64,000 bases of DNA from Pseudomonas lijiangensis (GCF_018968705.1 NZ_CP076668.1:1926001-1990000); one strand, 5' to 3'; counted from the first letter of the stretch, positions 19,272-29,339 are shown. Numbers and translations: made by a program. The notes: generated by a model not told the origin, from the sequence alone.

Positions 19272-20198
19272 TTATTGATCCAGCCGCTGTATGCCCTCTT
19301 CCTGTTCCTCTTTCAGCGCTTGAGCCTTGGCCCGCACTTTCATTTCACTGACGATCACGCCCGCGACAATCAGCGCCGCGCCCAGCAGTGCGATACCCGG
19401 TAAACGCTCACCTGCCAGCCGTCCGGCAATGCCGGCCCAGACCGGTTCGCCTGCATAGATAACGGTGGCGCGGGTCGGGGAGACGCTTTTCTGTGCCCAG
19501 TTCATGGCGACCTGGATGATTGCGCTCATGGCGCCCAGGCCCACGGCACTGATGACCAGAAGCCAGGAGAAGCCCGGCAGGCTCTCGCCGGTGGGGACGA
19601 TCATCAGGAACGCCAGTATCGAGGCGGTTGCCAGTTGCACGACGGTGACTCGTCGCACATCGACCTTGCCCGCATAGGCGCCGATCATGATGATTTCGGC
19701 AGCGATCGCCACGGCGCTGATAATGGTGGCAACTTCTCCAGGGCTGAATTGCAGCGAGGCGCCTTCCGGTCCTGACAGCAGCATCAGGCCGCTGAAGGCC
19801 AGGGCAATTCCCAGGCTGGGCATCAGGCCGGGACGACGTCCCAGCACCAGCCATTGCAACAACGGCACACAAGGGACATACAATGCGGTGATGAACGCCG
19901 ACTGGCTGCTGGGGATGGTTTGCAGGCCGATGGTCTGCAATCCGTAGCCGAGCATGATCGAAATGCCTATGAATATGCCGGCCCTGAGTTCAAGCAAGGT
20001 CAGGTCGCGCATTATTTTCATCGAAAACAGCGCTACGATGCAGGCCGCCGCTGCGAAACGCAGACCCACGAAAAACATCGGGCCGCTGACGGTGAGCGCG
20101 TGCTGGACCAGCAGGAATGTGCCGCCCCACAGGACAGTGATCAGGATCAATACCGCTTCAGCCTTGCTGACGCGCGGTACCCGGCGAATGGAGGTCAT
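19272..20198 (-). CDS. EamA/DMT-family transporter
   Basis: A 308-residue inner-membrane protein with about ten helices and two EamA repeats. The first repeat has TVLWGGTFLLVQHAL, and the second has AMSAIIQVAMNWAQKSVSPTRATVIYAGEPVWAGI. This is the usual layout of drug/metabolite exporters, often for amino acids or toxic metabolites; the substrate is not deducible. The start at 20198 gives the normal length; an in-frame codon at 20261 would add a cysteine-rich leader lacking family similarity. It is divergent from an XRE-cupin regulator gene across 95 bp, so that regulator is the likely controller. Confidence 0.85.
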   Translation of the reverse strand: MTSIRRVPRVSKAEAVLILITVLWGGTFLLVQHALTVSGPMFFVGLRFAAAACIVALFSMKIMRDLTLLELRAGIFIGISIMLGYGLQTIGLQTIPSSQSAFITALYVPCVPLLQWLVLGRRPGLMPSLGIALAFSGLMLLSGPEGASLQFSPGEVATIISAVAIAAEIIMIGAYAGKVDVRRVTVVQLATASILAFLMIVPTGESLPGFSWLLVISAVGLGAMSAIIQVAMNWAQKSVSPTRATVIYAGEPVWAGIAGRLAGERLPGIALLGAALIVAGVIVSEMKVRAKAQALKEEQEEGIQRLDQ

Positions 20199-20293
20199 GA
20201 CGGTTTTCCGGGCTTTAAAGCCTTGCATGCAATGGGACACGCAACACACAATGCGTCGCAAAATGTGGGCAGTATAATGCGCAAAGGGTTCAG

Positions 20294-20875
20294 GTGAGCA
20301 ATATCGTGCACAAAGAAAATTCCCAGCGTGCCCCTGTGCTGCAGCATGTCAGCCACAACGTCCGCCGCCTGCGCAATGGCGCGGGGCTGAGCCAGAGCGC
20401 TCTGGCGGAAAAGTCCGGCGTCAGCCGCCGCATGCTGGTGGCTATTGAGGCGGGCGAGAAGAATGTCAGCCTGGCGACCCTGGACCGGGTGGCCGAGGCA
20501 CTGGAAGTGGCTTTCAGTGACTTGATCCAGGCCCCCGAGCTGGCGGATCACAGCCGTATCAACGAACTGGCCTGGGAAGGTACACAGCCGGGCAGCAAGG
20601 CCGTGCTGCTGGCCAAGGCCCTTGCCCGACGCGAGGTCGAGTTGTGGGAGTTCACCCTCGAGCCCGGGGATGTCTATGCATCCGAGGCCGATCCTGAAGG
20701 CTGGAGCGAGCAGGTCTATGTCGTCGAAGGGCATCTGACCATAAGCCTGGTCGAGCGTGACAGGCAGCATCGGATCGGTCCCGGCGAATTCTTCATGTTC
20801 CCCAGCAACCAGCCACACACGTATCGCAATGAAGGTGAGATTACCCTGCGTTTTGTACGCAATGTGGTGCTGTAA
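20294..20875 (+). CDS. XRE-family regulator with C-terminal cupin domain
   Basis: A 193-residue protein with an N-terminal HTH_3 domain (residues about 18-72: NVRRLRNGAGLSQSALAEKSGVSRRML) and a C-terminal cupin_2 domain (about 115-190: EPGDVYASEADPEGWSEQVYVVEGHLTI...GPGEFFMFPSNQPHTYRNEG). Regulators of this build sense small metabolites through the cupin pocket and usually control a neighbouring transporter or catabolic gene. Translation from GTG at 20294 has AAGGG about 7 nt upstream. It faces the EamA exporter across 95 bp, and an FAD/NAD(P)-binding protein gene follows 38 bp downstream on the same strand. Confidence 0.87.
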   Translation: MSNIVHKENSQRAPVLQHVSHNVRRLRNGAGLSQSALAEKSGVSRRMLVAIEAGEKNVSLATLDRVAEALEVAFSDLIQAPELADHSRINELAWEGTQPGSKAVLLAKALARREVELWEFTLEPGDVYASEADPEGWSEQVYVVEGHLTISLVERDRQHRIGPGEFFMFPSNQPHTYRNEGEITLRFVRNVVL

Positions 20876-20913
20876 ACACAGACTTCCCTGCAACCAGCCC
20901 GAGGCGATGTTCG

Positions 20914-22341
20914 ATGCGTGATGACAAGACCCTGCCTGCCGTAGCCGATGTCCTGATCATCGGCGGTGGCCTGAGTGGCACCATGCTCGCAGTCCAGTTG
21001 CTGCGCCAGCCCGGCATGCGACGCATCCTGATCGTCGAGCCCCGGGCCGAGCTGGGCAGGGGAGAAGCCTACAGCGCCACTGAGCCGGGACATACCCTCA
21101 ATGGCAATGCTGCCCGGATGAGTGCTGATCCCGATCACCCTGATGACCTGACCCAGTGGTTGACCCAGTATCTGGCCGATGGCGGCTGGCCTGAGTCCAG
21201 GGAGCAATCGGTGCCGGTGTCGGTGCTGTTTCCGCCACGTGGCGTCTTCGGCCTGTATGTGCAGCAACGTCTGCGGGAGGCTCAGGCGGTCGGGCAGGTT
21301 CACGGCTCCAGTGTCGAGCATGTTCACGGGGAAGCGGTGGATCTGCTGACCAACGAGTCGGGTGTCGCTGTCACCCTGGCCGACGGGACCGGGTTGCAGG
21401 GCCGTTTCGCGGTGCTGGCCACGGGAATGTACGCGGCTTCACGTACGCCGCAGCATCATTCCAATGGCCTCAATGCGGCAGCGCTCGATCCCTGGAACGT
21501 CGAGGTCATGCGTCGGCTGGATCCGCAGTCCACCGTGCTGATCATCGGTTCCGGGCTGACCATGGTCGATGCTGTGGTGTCCTTGCAGCAGTCCGGGCAT
21601 CGTGGCCCCATCCGGGTGTTTTCCCGTCATGGCCTGCTGCCTCATGTCCGCCGTCAGCCGCCGGAGTGGGCGGACTTCCTCGGCCAGGACCACAGCATCC
21701 GCAGCACCCGGCAATTGGTACGCAAGGTGCGCGAACAGTGTGAACTGGCCATCGAGAGCGGTATCGACTGGCAAGCCCCTCTGGATACGGTGCGGGCCAA
21801 TATCGGTCGCTTGTGGAACCAGGCTTCGGATCGTCAGCGTCGTCAGTTCGTCAGGCACGTCCGGCCCTGGTGGGAAAGCCATCACCATCGTTCGCCACCG
21901 CCCAGTGCTGCGCTGCTTGCGGAGCTGGTGCAACAGGGGCGGCTGACGATTCAGGCGGCCTCCTTGCAAGGTGTGAAGTCCGAGCCTCAGGGACGGGTAC
22001 ACATTCAGATCCGGCATCGTGGTCAGAGCCAGTCGTCACTGGTTCCCGGAGATGCCCTGATCAACTCCACGGGTATCGAATACGACTGGCGCAGGGTCGA
22101 TCGCCCGTTGCCACGCCAACTGTTGGCACGCGGCCTGATTCAGCCAGGGCCTCTGGCGTTGGGGATTGCCGCCGATCTCGATGGAGCGGTTCTCGATGCC
22201 AAAGGGCGTCGTTCACAGTGTCTGTTTGCCATGGGCCCGCCGCTGCGGGGCATGTGGTGGGAAAGTACTGCGGTGACCGATGTGGCGATCCAGTCCAAGG
22301 CACTGGCCCTGCGCCTGACCGCCTTGCTCTCAGACCGATAG
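20914..22341 (+). CDS. FAD/NAD(P)-binding oxidoreductase (COG4529 type)
   Basis: A 475-residue soluble protein with two dinucleotide-binding motifs: [17 protein letters not shown] near residues 14-30 for FAD and [17 protein letters not shown] near residue 210. The stretch [23 protein letters not shown] is the signature of the FAD-NAD(P)-binding family related to lysine/ornithine N-monooxygenases and E. coli YdhS. The substrate is unknown. It lies 38 bp after the XRE-cupin regulator and is probably co-transcribed. Its 3' end overlaps that of sfnR by 12 bp on the other strand. Confidence 0.75.
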   Translation: MRDDKTLPAVADVLIIGGGLSGTMLAVQLLRQPGMRRILIVEPRAELGRGEAYSATEPGHTLNGNAARMSADPDHPDDLTQWLTQYLADGGWPESREQSVPVSVLFPPRGVFGLYVQQRLREAQAVGQVHGSSVEHVHGEAVDLLTNESGVAVTLADGTGLQGRFAVLATGMYAASRTPQHHSNGLNAAALDPWNVEVMRRLDPQSTVLIIGSGLTMVDAVVSLQQSGHRGPIRVFSRHGLLPHVRRQPPEWADFLGQDHSIRSTRQLVRKVREQCELAIESGIDWQAPLDTVRANIGRLWNQASDRQRRQFVRHVRPWWESHHHRSPPPSAALLAELVQQGRLTIQAASLQGVKSEPQGRVHIQIRHRGQSQSSLVPGDALINSTGIEYDWRRVDRPLPRQLLARGLIQPGPLALGIAADLDGAVLDAKGRRSQCLFAMGPPLRGMWWESTAVTDVAIQSKALALRLTALLSDR

Positions 22342-23436
22342 GTGCAGCATCTGCTCGCCTTGCAGGTTTTCACCGGGGCGGCGTTTGTTGACGGCCAGTT
22401 CGCCGATGCGAATCAGGTGCGCCCGTGTGACATTGCGGGTCAGGCCCAGCAGGTTGGCAGTGTGTACCTGATTGTGATGGCAGAAGCGATAAGCCGCCCT
22501 TAGCAGGGCATCTTCGACTTTCTCATGCAGGGCACCGGCCTGTTCTTCAAACAGCTTTTGAAAGGCGCGTTTGAGCAGTTCTTCCGCCGACTCATCGCCC
22601 CTTGGCGATTCTTCCTGGCGCTCTATCCTCAGGTTCGAGAGGCGCAGGTCTTCATGCTGGATAACCCCGTTACGGCAGACCAGCAAGGTGTGGTGGATAA
22701 CGTTTTCCAGTTCGCGAATATTGCCCGGCCAGCTGTAGCTCTTGAGCTTCAGTTCGGCTTCGGCACTGATGCGTATCGGGCCGTAGTTCAGGCGCTGGCT
22801 GTAGATATCGATGAAGTGTCGGGCCAGCGGCAGAATATCGCCCGGCCGCTCGCGCAGCGGGCTCAACTCCAGATTGACCACGTCCAGCCGGTAATACAGA
22901 TCCTCGCGGAAATGTCCGGCATTGATGGCTTTTTCCAGTTGCACGTTGGTCGCGGCCAGCACCCGCACATTGATGGGAATGCTCTTGCGTGAGCCCAGGC
23001 GCACCACCTCGCGCTCCTGCAACACACGCAGCAACTTGACCTGCAGAGGCATGGACAGATCGCCGATTTCATCCAGAAACAGCGTGCCGCCATCGGCCTC
23101 TTCAAACCAGCCGGACTTGGCGCTCAAGGCACCGGTAAAGGCACCTTTCTCGTGGCCGAACAGTTCGGCCTCGATCAGGGATTCGGAGAATGCGCCGCAG
23201 TTGACCGCCACGAAAGGTTTGTCGCGGCGATGACTGAGTTCATGGATATGCCGTGCAACCAGTTCCTTGCCGGTACCGGTTTCCCCGATGATCAGCACAC
23301 TGGCATCGCTGGGCGCCACTTGCTGGACATGGGCCAGCAAGTCTCGGGATTTGGGGTCCTCGAAAACCTGGGCCGTGGCCCGGATCGAAGTCGCCAGGGC
23401 CGGCGAGGGCGGCAAGGTCAGCAGTTGCACAGCCAT
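22330..23436 (-). CDS. sfnR: Sigma-54-dependent activator SfnR
   Basis: A 368-residue enhancer-binding protein without a receiver domain. The AAA+ domain (about 30-270) has Walker A GETGTGKE, the sigma-54 contact loop GAFTGA, and Walker [13 protein letters not shown]; the C-terminus has a Fis-type helix-turn-helix ([32 protein letters not shown]). The short N-terminus, length and linkage to a sulfonate monooxygenase match SfnR, the activator of dimethyl sulfone and methanesulfonate use in Pseudomonas. The ATG at 23436 shares one base with the stop of the upstream monooxygenase gene, so the two are translationally coupled. Activity of such regulators is set mainly by their abundance, usually under CysB control in sulfur starvation. 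Confidence 0.85.
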   Translation of the reverse strand: MAVQLLTLPPSPALATSIRATAQVFEDPKSRDLLAHVQQVAPSDASVLIIGETGTGKELVARHIHELSHRRDKPFVAVNCGAFSESLIEAELFGHEKGAFTGALSAKSGWFEEADGGTLFLDEIGDLSMPLQVKLLRVLQEREVVRLGSRKSIPINVRVLAATNVQLEKAINAGHFREDLYYRLDVVNLELSPLRERPGDILPLARHFIDIYSQRLNYGPIRISAEAELKLKSYSWPGNIRELENVIHHTLLVCRNGVIQHEDLRLSNLRIERQEESPRGDESAEELLKRAFQKLFEEQAGALHEKVEDALLRAAYRFCHHNQVHTANLLGLTRNVTRAHLIRIGELAVNKRRPGENLQGEQMLHLSV

Positions 23437-24575
23437 CACTTGGCCTGCGGTGGCAGATCATTGGCGATCATTTCGCCAAAGGGGCCGGTGAGGTTGGTGA
23501 TGCCGCGACCTGCGAGGCTGGCGTAAGGTTCAGGCAGCAGCGGGAACACCAGCTCGGCGAAGCGGTAGGCTTCTTCCAGGTGCGGGTAGCCGGAGAAGAT
23601 AAAGCTCTCGATGCCCAGGTCCGCATATTCCTTGATGCGTGCCGCCACTTCCTGCGGGTTGCCCACCAATGCCGTACCTGCACCACCGCGCACCAGACCG
23701 ACGCCGGCCCAAAGGTTTGGAGCGATTTCCAGGTTGTCGCGACGACCATCATGCAATGCAGCCATGCGACGCTGACCTTCGGAGTCGAAGCGGGAGAAGG
23801 ATTTCTGTGCGGCGGCGATGGTTTCGTCGCTGATGTGTTCGATCAGGCTGCTCGCGGCTTTCCAGGCTTCTTCGCTGGTTTCACGCACGATCACATGCAG
23901 ACGGATACCGAATTTGACGGTACGGCCCTTGCGCGCAGCGCGCTCGCGGACATCGGCCAGTTTTTCGGCCACGGCGGCAGGCGGCTCACCCCAGGTCAGG
24001 TAGACATCCACCTGATCGGCGGCCAGGTCATGGGCCGCGTCGGAAGAACCACCAAAGTACAGCGGCGGATAAGGTTTCTGGATCGGTGGATACAGCGCCT
24101 TGGCATTCTGCACACGCAGATGCTTGCCCTCGAAATCCACGGATTCGCCTTGCAACACGCGACGCCAGATTTTCAGGAACTCGTCGCTGACTTCGTAACG
24201 TTCGCTGTGATCGAGGAAGCTGCCATCACCACGGTTCTCATCCGGGTCGCCACCGGTGACCACGTTGATCAGCAAACGGCCACCTGATAGGCGGTCCAGG
24301 GTCGCGGCCATGCGTGCCGAAACCGTCGGTGAAATGATCCCCGGACGAATCGCCACCAGAAATTTCAGGCGCTCGGTCAGCGGCACCAGCGCCGAAGCAA
24401 TGACCCAGGAGTCTTCGCAGGAACGGCCGGTAGGAATCAACACACCGTGATAGCCCAGATCATCGGCAGCCTGCGCCACCTGCTTCAGGTAGTTGAGAGT
24501 GACCGGGCGTGCGCCTTTGGTCGTACCCAGAAAATGACCATCGCCGTGGGTGGGAAGAAACCAGAAAACGTTCAT
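23436..24575 (-). CDS. msuD: FMNH2-dependent alkanesulfonate monooxygenase (MsuD/SsuD)
   Basis: A 379-residue flavin-dependent luciferase-family monooxygenase that cleaves the C-S bond of alkanesulfonates to give sulfite and an aldehyde. The N-terminus [17 protein letters not shown], the motif [34 protein letters not shown] and the loop [21 protein letters not shown] are those of SsuD/MsuD. Overlap with sfnR suggests the methanesulfonate enzyme MsuD rather than the general SsuD, whose gene normally sits with ssuABC transporter genes that are absent here. AAGGAA precedes the ATG. Reduced flavin could come from the MsuE-like reductase encoded 17 kb away at 41103. Confidence 0.8.
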   Translation of the reverse strand: MNVFWFLPTHGDGHFLGTTKGARPVTLNYLKQVAQAADDLGYHGVLIPTGRSCEDSWVIASALVPLTERLKFLVAIRPGIISPTVSARMAATLDRLSGGRLLINVVTGGDPDENRGDGSFLDHSERYEVSDEFLKIWRRVLQGESVDFEGKHLRVQNAKALYPPIQKPYPPLYFGGSSDAAHDLAADQVDVYLTWGEPPAAVAEKLADVRERAARKGRTVKFGIRLHVIVRETSEEAWKAASSLIEHISDETIAAAQKSFSRFDSEGQRRMAALHDGRRDNLEIAPNLWAGVGLVRGGAGTALVGNPQEVAARIKEYADLGIESFIFSGYPHLEEAYRFAELVFPLLPEPYASLAGRGITNLTGPFGEMIANDLPPQAK

Positions 24576-24933
24576 GACAATTCCTTGGGAAGATCAGGCA
24601 GTGTTGATAGCTGGACAGCACCTACTGTTGCCTCGCAGACAGTTGGCTCACAGCGCGGGAGTGGTGCCAGTTATAAAGGCTGCGATTTATTCCGTAAAAG
24701 AACTGAAATCTATATTTTTATAGCTTTATTGAATATGAAGGGGCGAGCTGTTTGTGAGGCAGCAAACAGCATTCGCGAGGCGTCATTGAAGACGACAGAT
24801 TTTCTTTGGGTTCACTGGCTCTTCGCGAATGAATTCGCTCCCACGGAAACTCAACCCATACGCCCGTCACTGAGTCGAAACTTTTGCCTGCGCAGCCCTG
24901 TCATTTTTTACGATGAGCAACGGGAGACAGGCA
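24576..24933. other. Intergenic region between msuD and ku
   Basis: This 358-bp divergent gap has an AT-rich centre (24690-24735) that should hold promoters. A single, unpaired arm of the GAATTC-type palindromic repeat is present at 24822-24843 (TTCGCGAATGAATTCGCTCC followed by CA); the full inverted form occurs at 41036-41094. No gene was seen. Confidence 0.6.
24654..24669 (-). promoter_or_regulatory. Possible sigma-54 -24/-12 promoter of msuD-sfnR
   Basis: On the minus strand TGGCAC is followed by CACTCCCGCG, so GG and GC are separated by exactly 10 bases, the spacing required for a -24/-12 promoter. The -24 half is perfect; the -12 half is CCGC rather than TTGC, so it would be weak. It lies about 80 nt before msuD. 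Confidence 0.35.
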
Positions 24934-25818
24934 ATGGCAAGGGCAATATGGAAAGGAGCGATCAGTTTCGGGCTGGTGCATATTCCGGTGGCGCTGGTAT
25001 CGGCGACTTCGTCCCAGGGTGTCGATTTCGACTGGCTCGACAAGCGCAGCATGGACCCGGTTGGCTATAAGCGGATCAACAAGGTCACGGGCAAGGAGGT
25101 GAAGAGCCCCAACATCGTCAAGGGTGTGGAGTATGAGAAGGATCGCTATGTCGTACTCAGCGAAGAGGAAATTCGCTCTGCTCACCCGCGAGCGACACAG
25201 ACCATCGAGATTTTCGGTTTCGTCGATAGCCAGCAGATTCCTTTGCAGAACATCGACACACCTTATTACCTGGCCCCGGACAAACGGGGCGGCAAGGTCT
25301 ATGCCCTGCTACGCGAAACCCTGAAGGACACCCAAAAGGTGGCCTTGGCCAATGTAGTGCTTCACACCCGTGAACATCTGGCTGCCGTCATGCCTCTGGA
25401 GTCAGCATTGGTGCTGGTGATTCTGCGCTGGCCGGCTGATGTGCGAGGGCTCGACGAGCTCGAACTGACCGAAGAGGTGACGGAGGTTTCCCTGACCAAG
25501 AGCGAACGTGACATGGCCAAGCGTCTGGTCAAGGACATGAGCGCCGAGTGGCAGCCCGACGAGTACCGCGACACCTTTCAGGAAAAGATCATGCACCTGG
25601 TCGAAACCAAGGCGCGGGAAGGCAGTATTGAAAATGTGGGCACCGATAGCGGCGAAGACGAACGCCAGAGCGCCGATGTCATCGACCTGACCGATCTGCT
25701 CAGGCGCAGCCTGGCAGGCAAGAGCACCGCGAAGAGCAGCAAGCCGGCCAGCAAAGGCAAACCCCGGCCGCCAGCCAAACAGCGTCCAGCGACCAGGAAA
25801 ACCAGCAAGGCTTCCTGA
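24934..25818 (+). CDS. ku: Non-homologous end joining protein Ku
   Basis: A 294-residue bacterial Ku with the family opening MARAIWKGAISFGLVHIPV and the conserved core IDTPYYLAPDKRGGKVYALLRETL and MPLESALVLVILRWPADVR. It forms a homodimeric ring that binds double-strand DNA ends and recruits LigD. The C-terminal tail (from about residue 250) is long and rich in Lys, Ser, Pro and Arg, which in other Ku proteins helps DNA binding and threading. The start at 24934 is taken because GGGAGA precedes it and the family N-terminus begins there. ligD follows 21 bp downstream on the same strand. Confidence 0.96.
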   Translation: MARAIWKGAISFGLVHIPVALVSATSSQGVDFDWLDKRSMDPVGYKRINKVTGKEVKSPNIVKGVEYEKDRYVVLSEEEIRSAHPRATQTIEIFGFVDSQQIPLQNIDTPYYLAPDKRGGKVYALLRETLKDTQKVALANVVLHTREHLAAVMPLESALVLVILRWPADVRGLDELELTEEVTEVSLTKSERDMAKRLVKDMSAEWQPDEYRDTFQEKIMHLVETKAREGSIENVGTDSGEDERQSADVIDLTDLLRRSLAGKSTAKSSKPASKGKPRPPAKQRPATRKTSKAS

Positions 25819-25839
25819 GCGCTCCGGAGATAACTGATC

Positions 25840-28365
25840 ATGGCCAAGTCCGTCAGTGAATACACCCGCAAGCGCAACTTTGAAATCACTTCCGAGCCTG
25901 CTGAAACGTCGGAAAAGAAAGGCAAGGCGCATACCCGTGCGTTGAGTTTTGTGATTCAGAAACACGATGCGCGCAACCTGCATTACGACTTTCGCCTGGA
26001 GCTCGGCGGCACTCTCAAAAGCTGGGCGGTTCCCAAGGGGCCGAGCCTGGACCCGACGCAGAAACGTCTGGCGGTTCATGTGGAAGATCATCCCCTGGGC
26101 TACGCCAGCTTCGAGGGCAGTATTCCCAAGGGGCAATATGGTGGCGGTGACGTGATTGTCTGGGATCGTGGCGTCTGGCAACCCCATGGCGATCCGCAAG
26201 AGGCCTATCGGCAAGGCAAACTCAAATTCACCCTCATCGGTGAAAAGCTGACCGGCGACTGGGCACTGGTGCGTACGCGCCTCAAAGGCAGCGGCGACAA
26301 GGAGCAATGGCTGCTGATCAAGGAGAAAGATGCCGTCGCCCGGCCTGCTGCCGAGTACGACATCATTCGCGAACAGCCGCAAAGCGTAATCAGCGGCAAT
26401 CAAGTGGGCATGACGCGGACCGTCAAGGAGAAAAAGACGGCGAAGAAGCCCCGGCCCGCGAAGCAGGACACCTTTCCCGAACAGCTGGCGCCGCAACTGG
26501 CGACCCTGGTAGAGGCGCCGCCTGAAGGTGACTGGCTCTACGAAATCAAGTTCGATGGCTATCGAATTCTTGCTCGGCTCCACGACGGCGATGTGAAGCT
26601 GCTGAGTCGTAACGGCAATGACTGGACTGACCGCATGCCGCAACTGGCCAGTGCCCTCAAGGCGCTGAAGCTCAAGGACAGTTGGCTCGATGGCGAAGTG
26701 GTGGTGCTCGACAGTCAGGGCCTGCCGGACTTTCAGGCGCTGCAGAATGCCTTCGAGACCGGACGCAGCCAGGACATCCTTTATTACCTGTTCGATGCGC
26801 CCTTTCTGAAGGGGCAGGACATGCGCGAAAGACCTGTCGAAGAGCGGCGTGAAGCGCTCAGGCAGGTGCTCGACAAGCAGAAAAGTACCTTGCTGCGTTA
26901 CTCCGATGCCTTTCGGGTGGGGCATCGGAATATCGTCGAAAGTGCCAGCGCCATGGGGCTTGAGGGCGTGATCGGCAAGCGGGCCGGCAGCCCTTATGTC
27001 AGCAAGCGCAATGCCGACTGGATCAAGCTCAAATGTCGGCTGCGCCAGGAGTTCGTGATTGTCGGCTATACAGCGCCCCAGGGCAGTCGCAGTGGTTTTG
27101 GTGCCTTGCTGCTGGCGGTCAATGACGAGGAGGCGGGGCTGGTGTATGCCGGTCGGGTCGGGACGGGCTTCAGTGCGGTGCTGCTCAAGCAACTGCTCAA
27201 ACGCCTGGAGCCTTTGCAGCGCGATACATCGCCTCTGGCCAGGCCACTCAATTCGGCTCAGAAGCGCAATGTGCAATGGCTCGAACCGCAACGGGTCTGT
27301 GAGGTGGAGTTCGCCCAGTGGACCCGCGAAGGCATCTTGCGTCAGGCGGCATTTGTCGGTTTGCGCAGCGATAAACCGGCCAGCGATATCGTACGCGAGC
27401 ATCCGCAACAGGTGACTGCGCCCAGTGCACCCAAGGTTTCCAGAAACGCCAGAGGCAAGGTCAATGTGGCAGGTATTGGTGTCAGCCATCCCGAGCGGGT
27501 CATCGACCGGGAAAGCCAGGCGCAAAAAATCGACCTGGCACATTTCTACGAGTCCATCGCCGACTGGATTCTGCCGCATCTGGCCAACCGGCCGGTTGCC
27601 TTGCTGCGTTGTCCTGAAGGTGTCGAAGGCGAGCAGTTCTTTCAGAAGCACGCCGAGCGGCTGGTCATCCCGCACATTCATAAACTGGACCCGGCCCTGG
27701 ATCCCGGCCATGCCCCGCTGATGGAGATCGATACCGTGCAGGCACTGATCGGTGCCACCCAGATGGGGGCCATCGAATTCCATACCTTGGGCGCGACCCA
27801 TGACCGGATCGAAACCCCGGATCATCTGGTTCTGGACCTCGACCCCGATCCGGCCTTGCCCTGGCGCAGCATGATCGAAGCCACGCAAATGCTTCTGGCA
27901 GTGCTTGAAGAACTGGGACTTGAGGCTTTTCTCAAGACCAGTGGCGGCAAAGGCATGCACATCATCGTGCCTCTGGTGCGGCAGGCGGACTGGGACAGCG
28001 TCAAGGCGTTCGCCAAAGCCATCGCCGAATTCGTCAGTCGGCAGTTGCCAGAGCGCTTTACCGCAGTGATGGGACCGAAAAACCGTGTCGGCCGGATCTT
28101 CGTCGACTATTTGCGCAATACACGTGGCGGCAGTACGGTTACCGCTTATTCCGTGCGCGCCAGGCCCGGGCTTCCGGTATCGGTGCCCATCAGTCGTGAT
28201 GAACTGGAAGGGCTGCAATCCGCCCGGCAGTGGCACATCGGTAATCTTGAGCAACGTTTGCGTCAGCTCGGATCCGACCCCTGGGCGGGGTATCGAAACA
28301 GGCAGCGCCTTACGCAAAAGATGTGGAAGCAACTGGGTGCCGAACCAACCAGGAGAACGCCATGA
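25840..28365 (+). CDS. ligD: Multifunctional DNA ligase LigD (phosphoesterase-ligase-polymerase)
   Basis: An 841-residue protein with the Pseudomonas domain order. The 3'-phosphoesterase domain covers about residues 35-185 (KHDARNLHYDFRLEL; SWAVPKGPSLDP). The ATP-dependent ligase domain covers about 210-520, with nucleotidyl lysine K237 in EIKFDGYR and later SDAFR and EGVIGKRAGSPY segments. The AEP-type polymerase domain covers about 545-835, with metal-binding DLDPDP near residue 665 and KTSGGKGMHI. It repairs double-strand breaks with Ku in stationary or stressed cells. Its TGA overlaps the ATG of an exported aldo/keto reductase, so the three genes form one unit. Confidence 0.97.
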   Translation: MAKSVSEYTRKRNFEITSEPAETSEKKGKAHTRALSFVIQKHDARNLHYDFRLELGGTLKSWAVPKGPSLDPTQKRLAVHVEDHPLGYASFEGSIPKGQYGGGDVIVWDRGVWQPHGDPQEAYRQGKLKFTLIGEKLTGDWALVRTRLKGSGDKEQWLLIKEKDAVARPAAEYDIIREQPQSVISGNQVGMTRTVKEKKTAKKPRPAKQDTFPEQLAPQLATLVEAPPEGDWLYEIKFDGYRILARLHDGDVKLLSRNGNDWTDRMPQLASALKALKLKDSWLDGEVVVLDSQGLPDFQALQNAFETGRSQDILYYLFDAPFLKGQDMRERPVEERREALRQVLDKQKSTLLRYSDAFRVGHRNIVESASAMGLEGVIGKRAGSPYVSKRNADWIKLKCRLRQEFVIVGYTAPQGSRSGFGALLLAVNDEEAGLVYAGRVGTGFSAVLLKQLLKRLEPLQRDTSPLARPLNSAQKRNVQWLEPQRVCEVEFAQWTREGILRQAAFVGLRSDKPASDIVREHPQQVTAPSAPKVSRNARGKVNVAGIGVSHPERVIDRESQAQKIDLAHFYESIADWILPHLANRPVALLRCPEGVEGEQFFQKHAERLVIPHIHKLDPALDPGHAPLMEIDTVQALIGATQMGAIEFHTLGATHDRIETPDHLVLDLDPDPALPWRSMIEATQMLLAVLEELGLEAFLKTSGGKGMHIIVPLVRQADWDSVKAFAKAIAEFVSRQLPERFTAVMGPKNRVGRIFVDYLRNTRGGSTVTAYSVRARPGLPVSVPISRDELEGLQSARQWHIGNLEQRLRQLGSDPWAGYRNRQRLTQKMWKQLGAEPTRRTP

Positions 28366-29336
28366 CCTCATCGACCGGATTCACCCGCAGGCGGCTGCTC
28401 ACTCTGGCTGCCGGAACGGCGGCTGCTCTGGCATTCGATAGCGCCGCTGCGAACGACAAGCCGCCGACCATTCCATCGCCGACTTCACCCTCGAAGCTGA
28501 CCCAGGAAGGCAAGACTATGCTGACCCGAGCTATTCCCTCCAGTAACGAACCCATTCCCGTGGTCGGGTTGGGCACTTATCGCGGTTTTGATGTGGCGAC
28601 TTCAAGCCCTGCCTACAAGCAATTGCGTGCCGTGCTCGATGCGCTGTTTGCGGCGGGCGGCAGTGTCATCGACAGCTCGCCCATGTATGGCCGTGCCGAG
28701 CAGTCGACGGGCGAATTACTGTCCATCCACGAACCCCGTTCGCCTGCCTTTCTCGCGACCAAGGTCTGGACCCGTGGGCGCAAGGAAGGCATTGCGCAGA
28801 TGGAGGACTCTTTCCGGTTATTGCAGACCGAACGTATCGACCTGATGCAGATTCACAACCTGCTGGACTGGAAAACCCATCTGCCGACCCTGCGGGAGTG
28901 GAAGGAGCAAGGGCGGATTCGCTATATCGGCATCAGTCATTACACCTCGTCGGCCTACGACGAAGTGGAAGCCGTGCTCAAGGCCGAGCCGCTGGATTTT
29001 CTGCAGATCAACTATGCGCTGGATGATCGGGCCGCCGAGAAACGCTTGCTGCCGCTGTGCCGCGAGCGCGGCGTGGCAGTGATCTGCAACCGGCCGTTTG
29101 GCGGCGGAGGCCTGCTTTCACGACTCAAGGATAAACCTTTGCCTGGCTGGGCCGGGCAGGTGGAAGTGAACAACTGGCCGCAACTGGCGCTCAAGTTCCT
29201 GCTGGCCAATCCGGCGGTGACCTGCGTGATTCCCGGCACCGGCAACCCGCGCTATATGGCCGAGAATGCCGGCGCAGGATTCGGACCGATGCTGACCGAT
29301 GCCCAGAGGCAGCAATTGATTGCGTTGGTGGGGTGA
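28362..29336 (+). CDS. Tat-exported aldo/keto reductase-family protein
   Basis: A 324-residue aldo/keto reductase with an N-terminal twin-arginine signal (TRRRLLTLAAGTAAALAF, ending near AAAN). The barrel has DSSPMYGRAE with the catalytic tyrosine, FLATKVW with the lysine, and MQIHNLLDW with the histidine, so the tetrad appears intact. The TIM barrel is of the AKR5/12-like type with YIGISHYTSSAYDE. Its ATG overlaps the ligD stop (ATGA), so it is co-translated with a DNA repair ligase. Periplasmic location and folding with bound cofactor before export are inferred from the Tat motif. The substrate is unknown. Confidence 0.85.
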   Translation: MTSSTGFTRRRLLTLAAGTAAALAFDSAAANDKPPTIPSPTSPSKLTQEGKTMLTRAIPSSNEPIPVVGLGTYRGFDVATSSPAYKQLRAVLDALFAAGGSVIDSSPMYGRAEQSTGELLSIHEPRSPAFLATKVWTRGRKEGIAQMEDSFRLLQTERIDLMQIHNLLDWKTHLPTLREWKEQGRIRYIGISHYTSSAYDEVEAVLKAEPLDFLQINYALDDRAAEKRLLPLCRERGVAVICNRPFGGGGLLSRLKDKPLPGWAGQVEVNNWPQLALKFLLANPAVTCVIPGTGNPRYMAENAGAGFGPMLTDAQRQQLIALVG

Positions 29337-29339
29337 CAA

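Noticed and set aside
25402..28371. Long open frame on the minus strand opposite ku and ligD
   Set aside because: It runs exactly antisense to ligD, which has full domain support. Its product is low in motif content and rich in Gln, His and Gly as expected for an antisense frame of a GC-rich gene.
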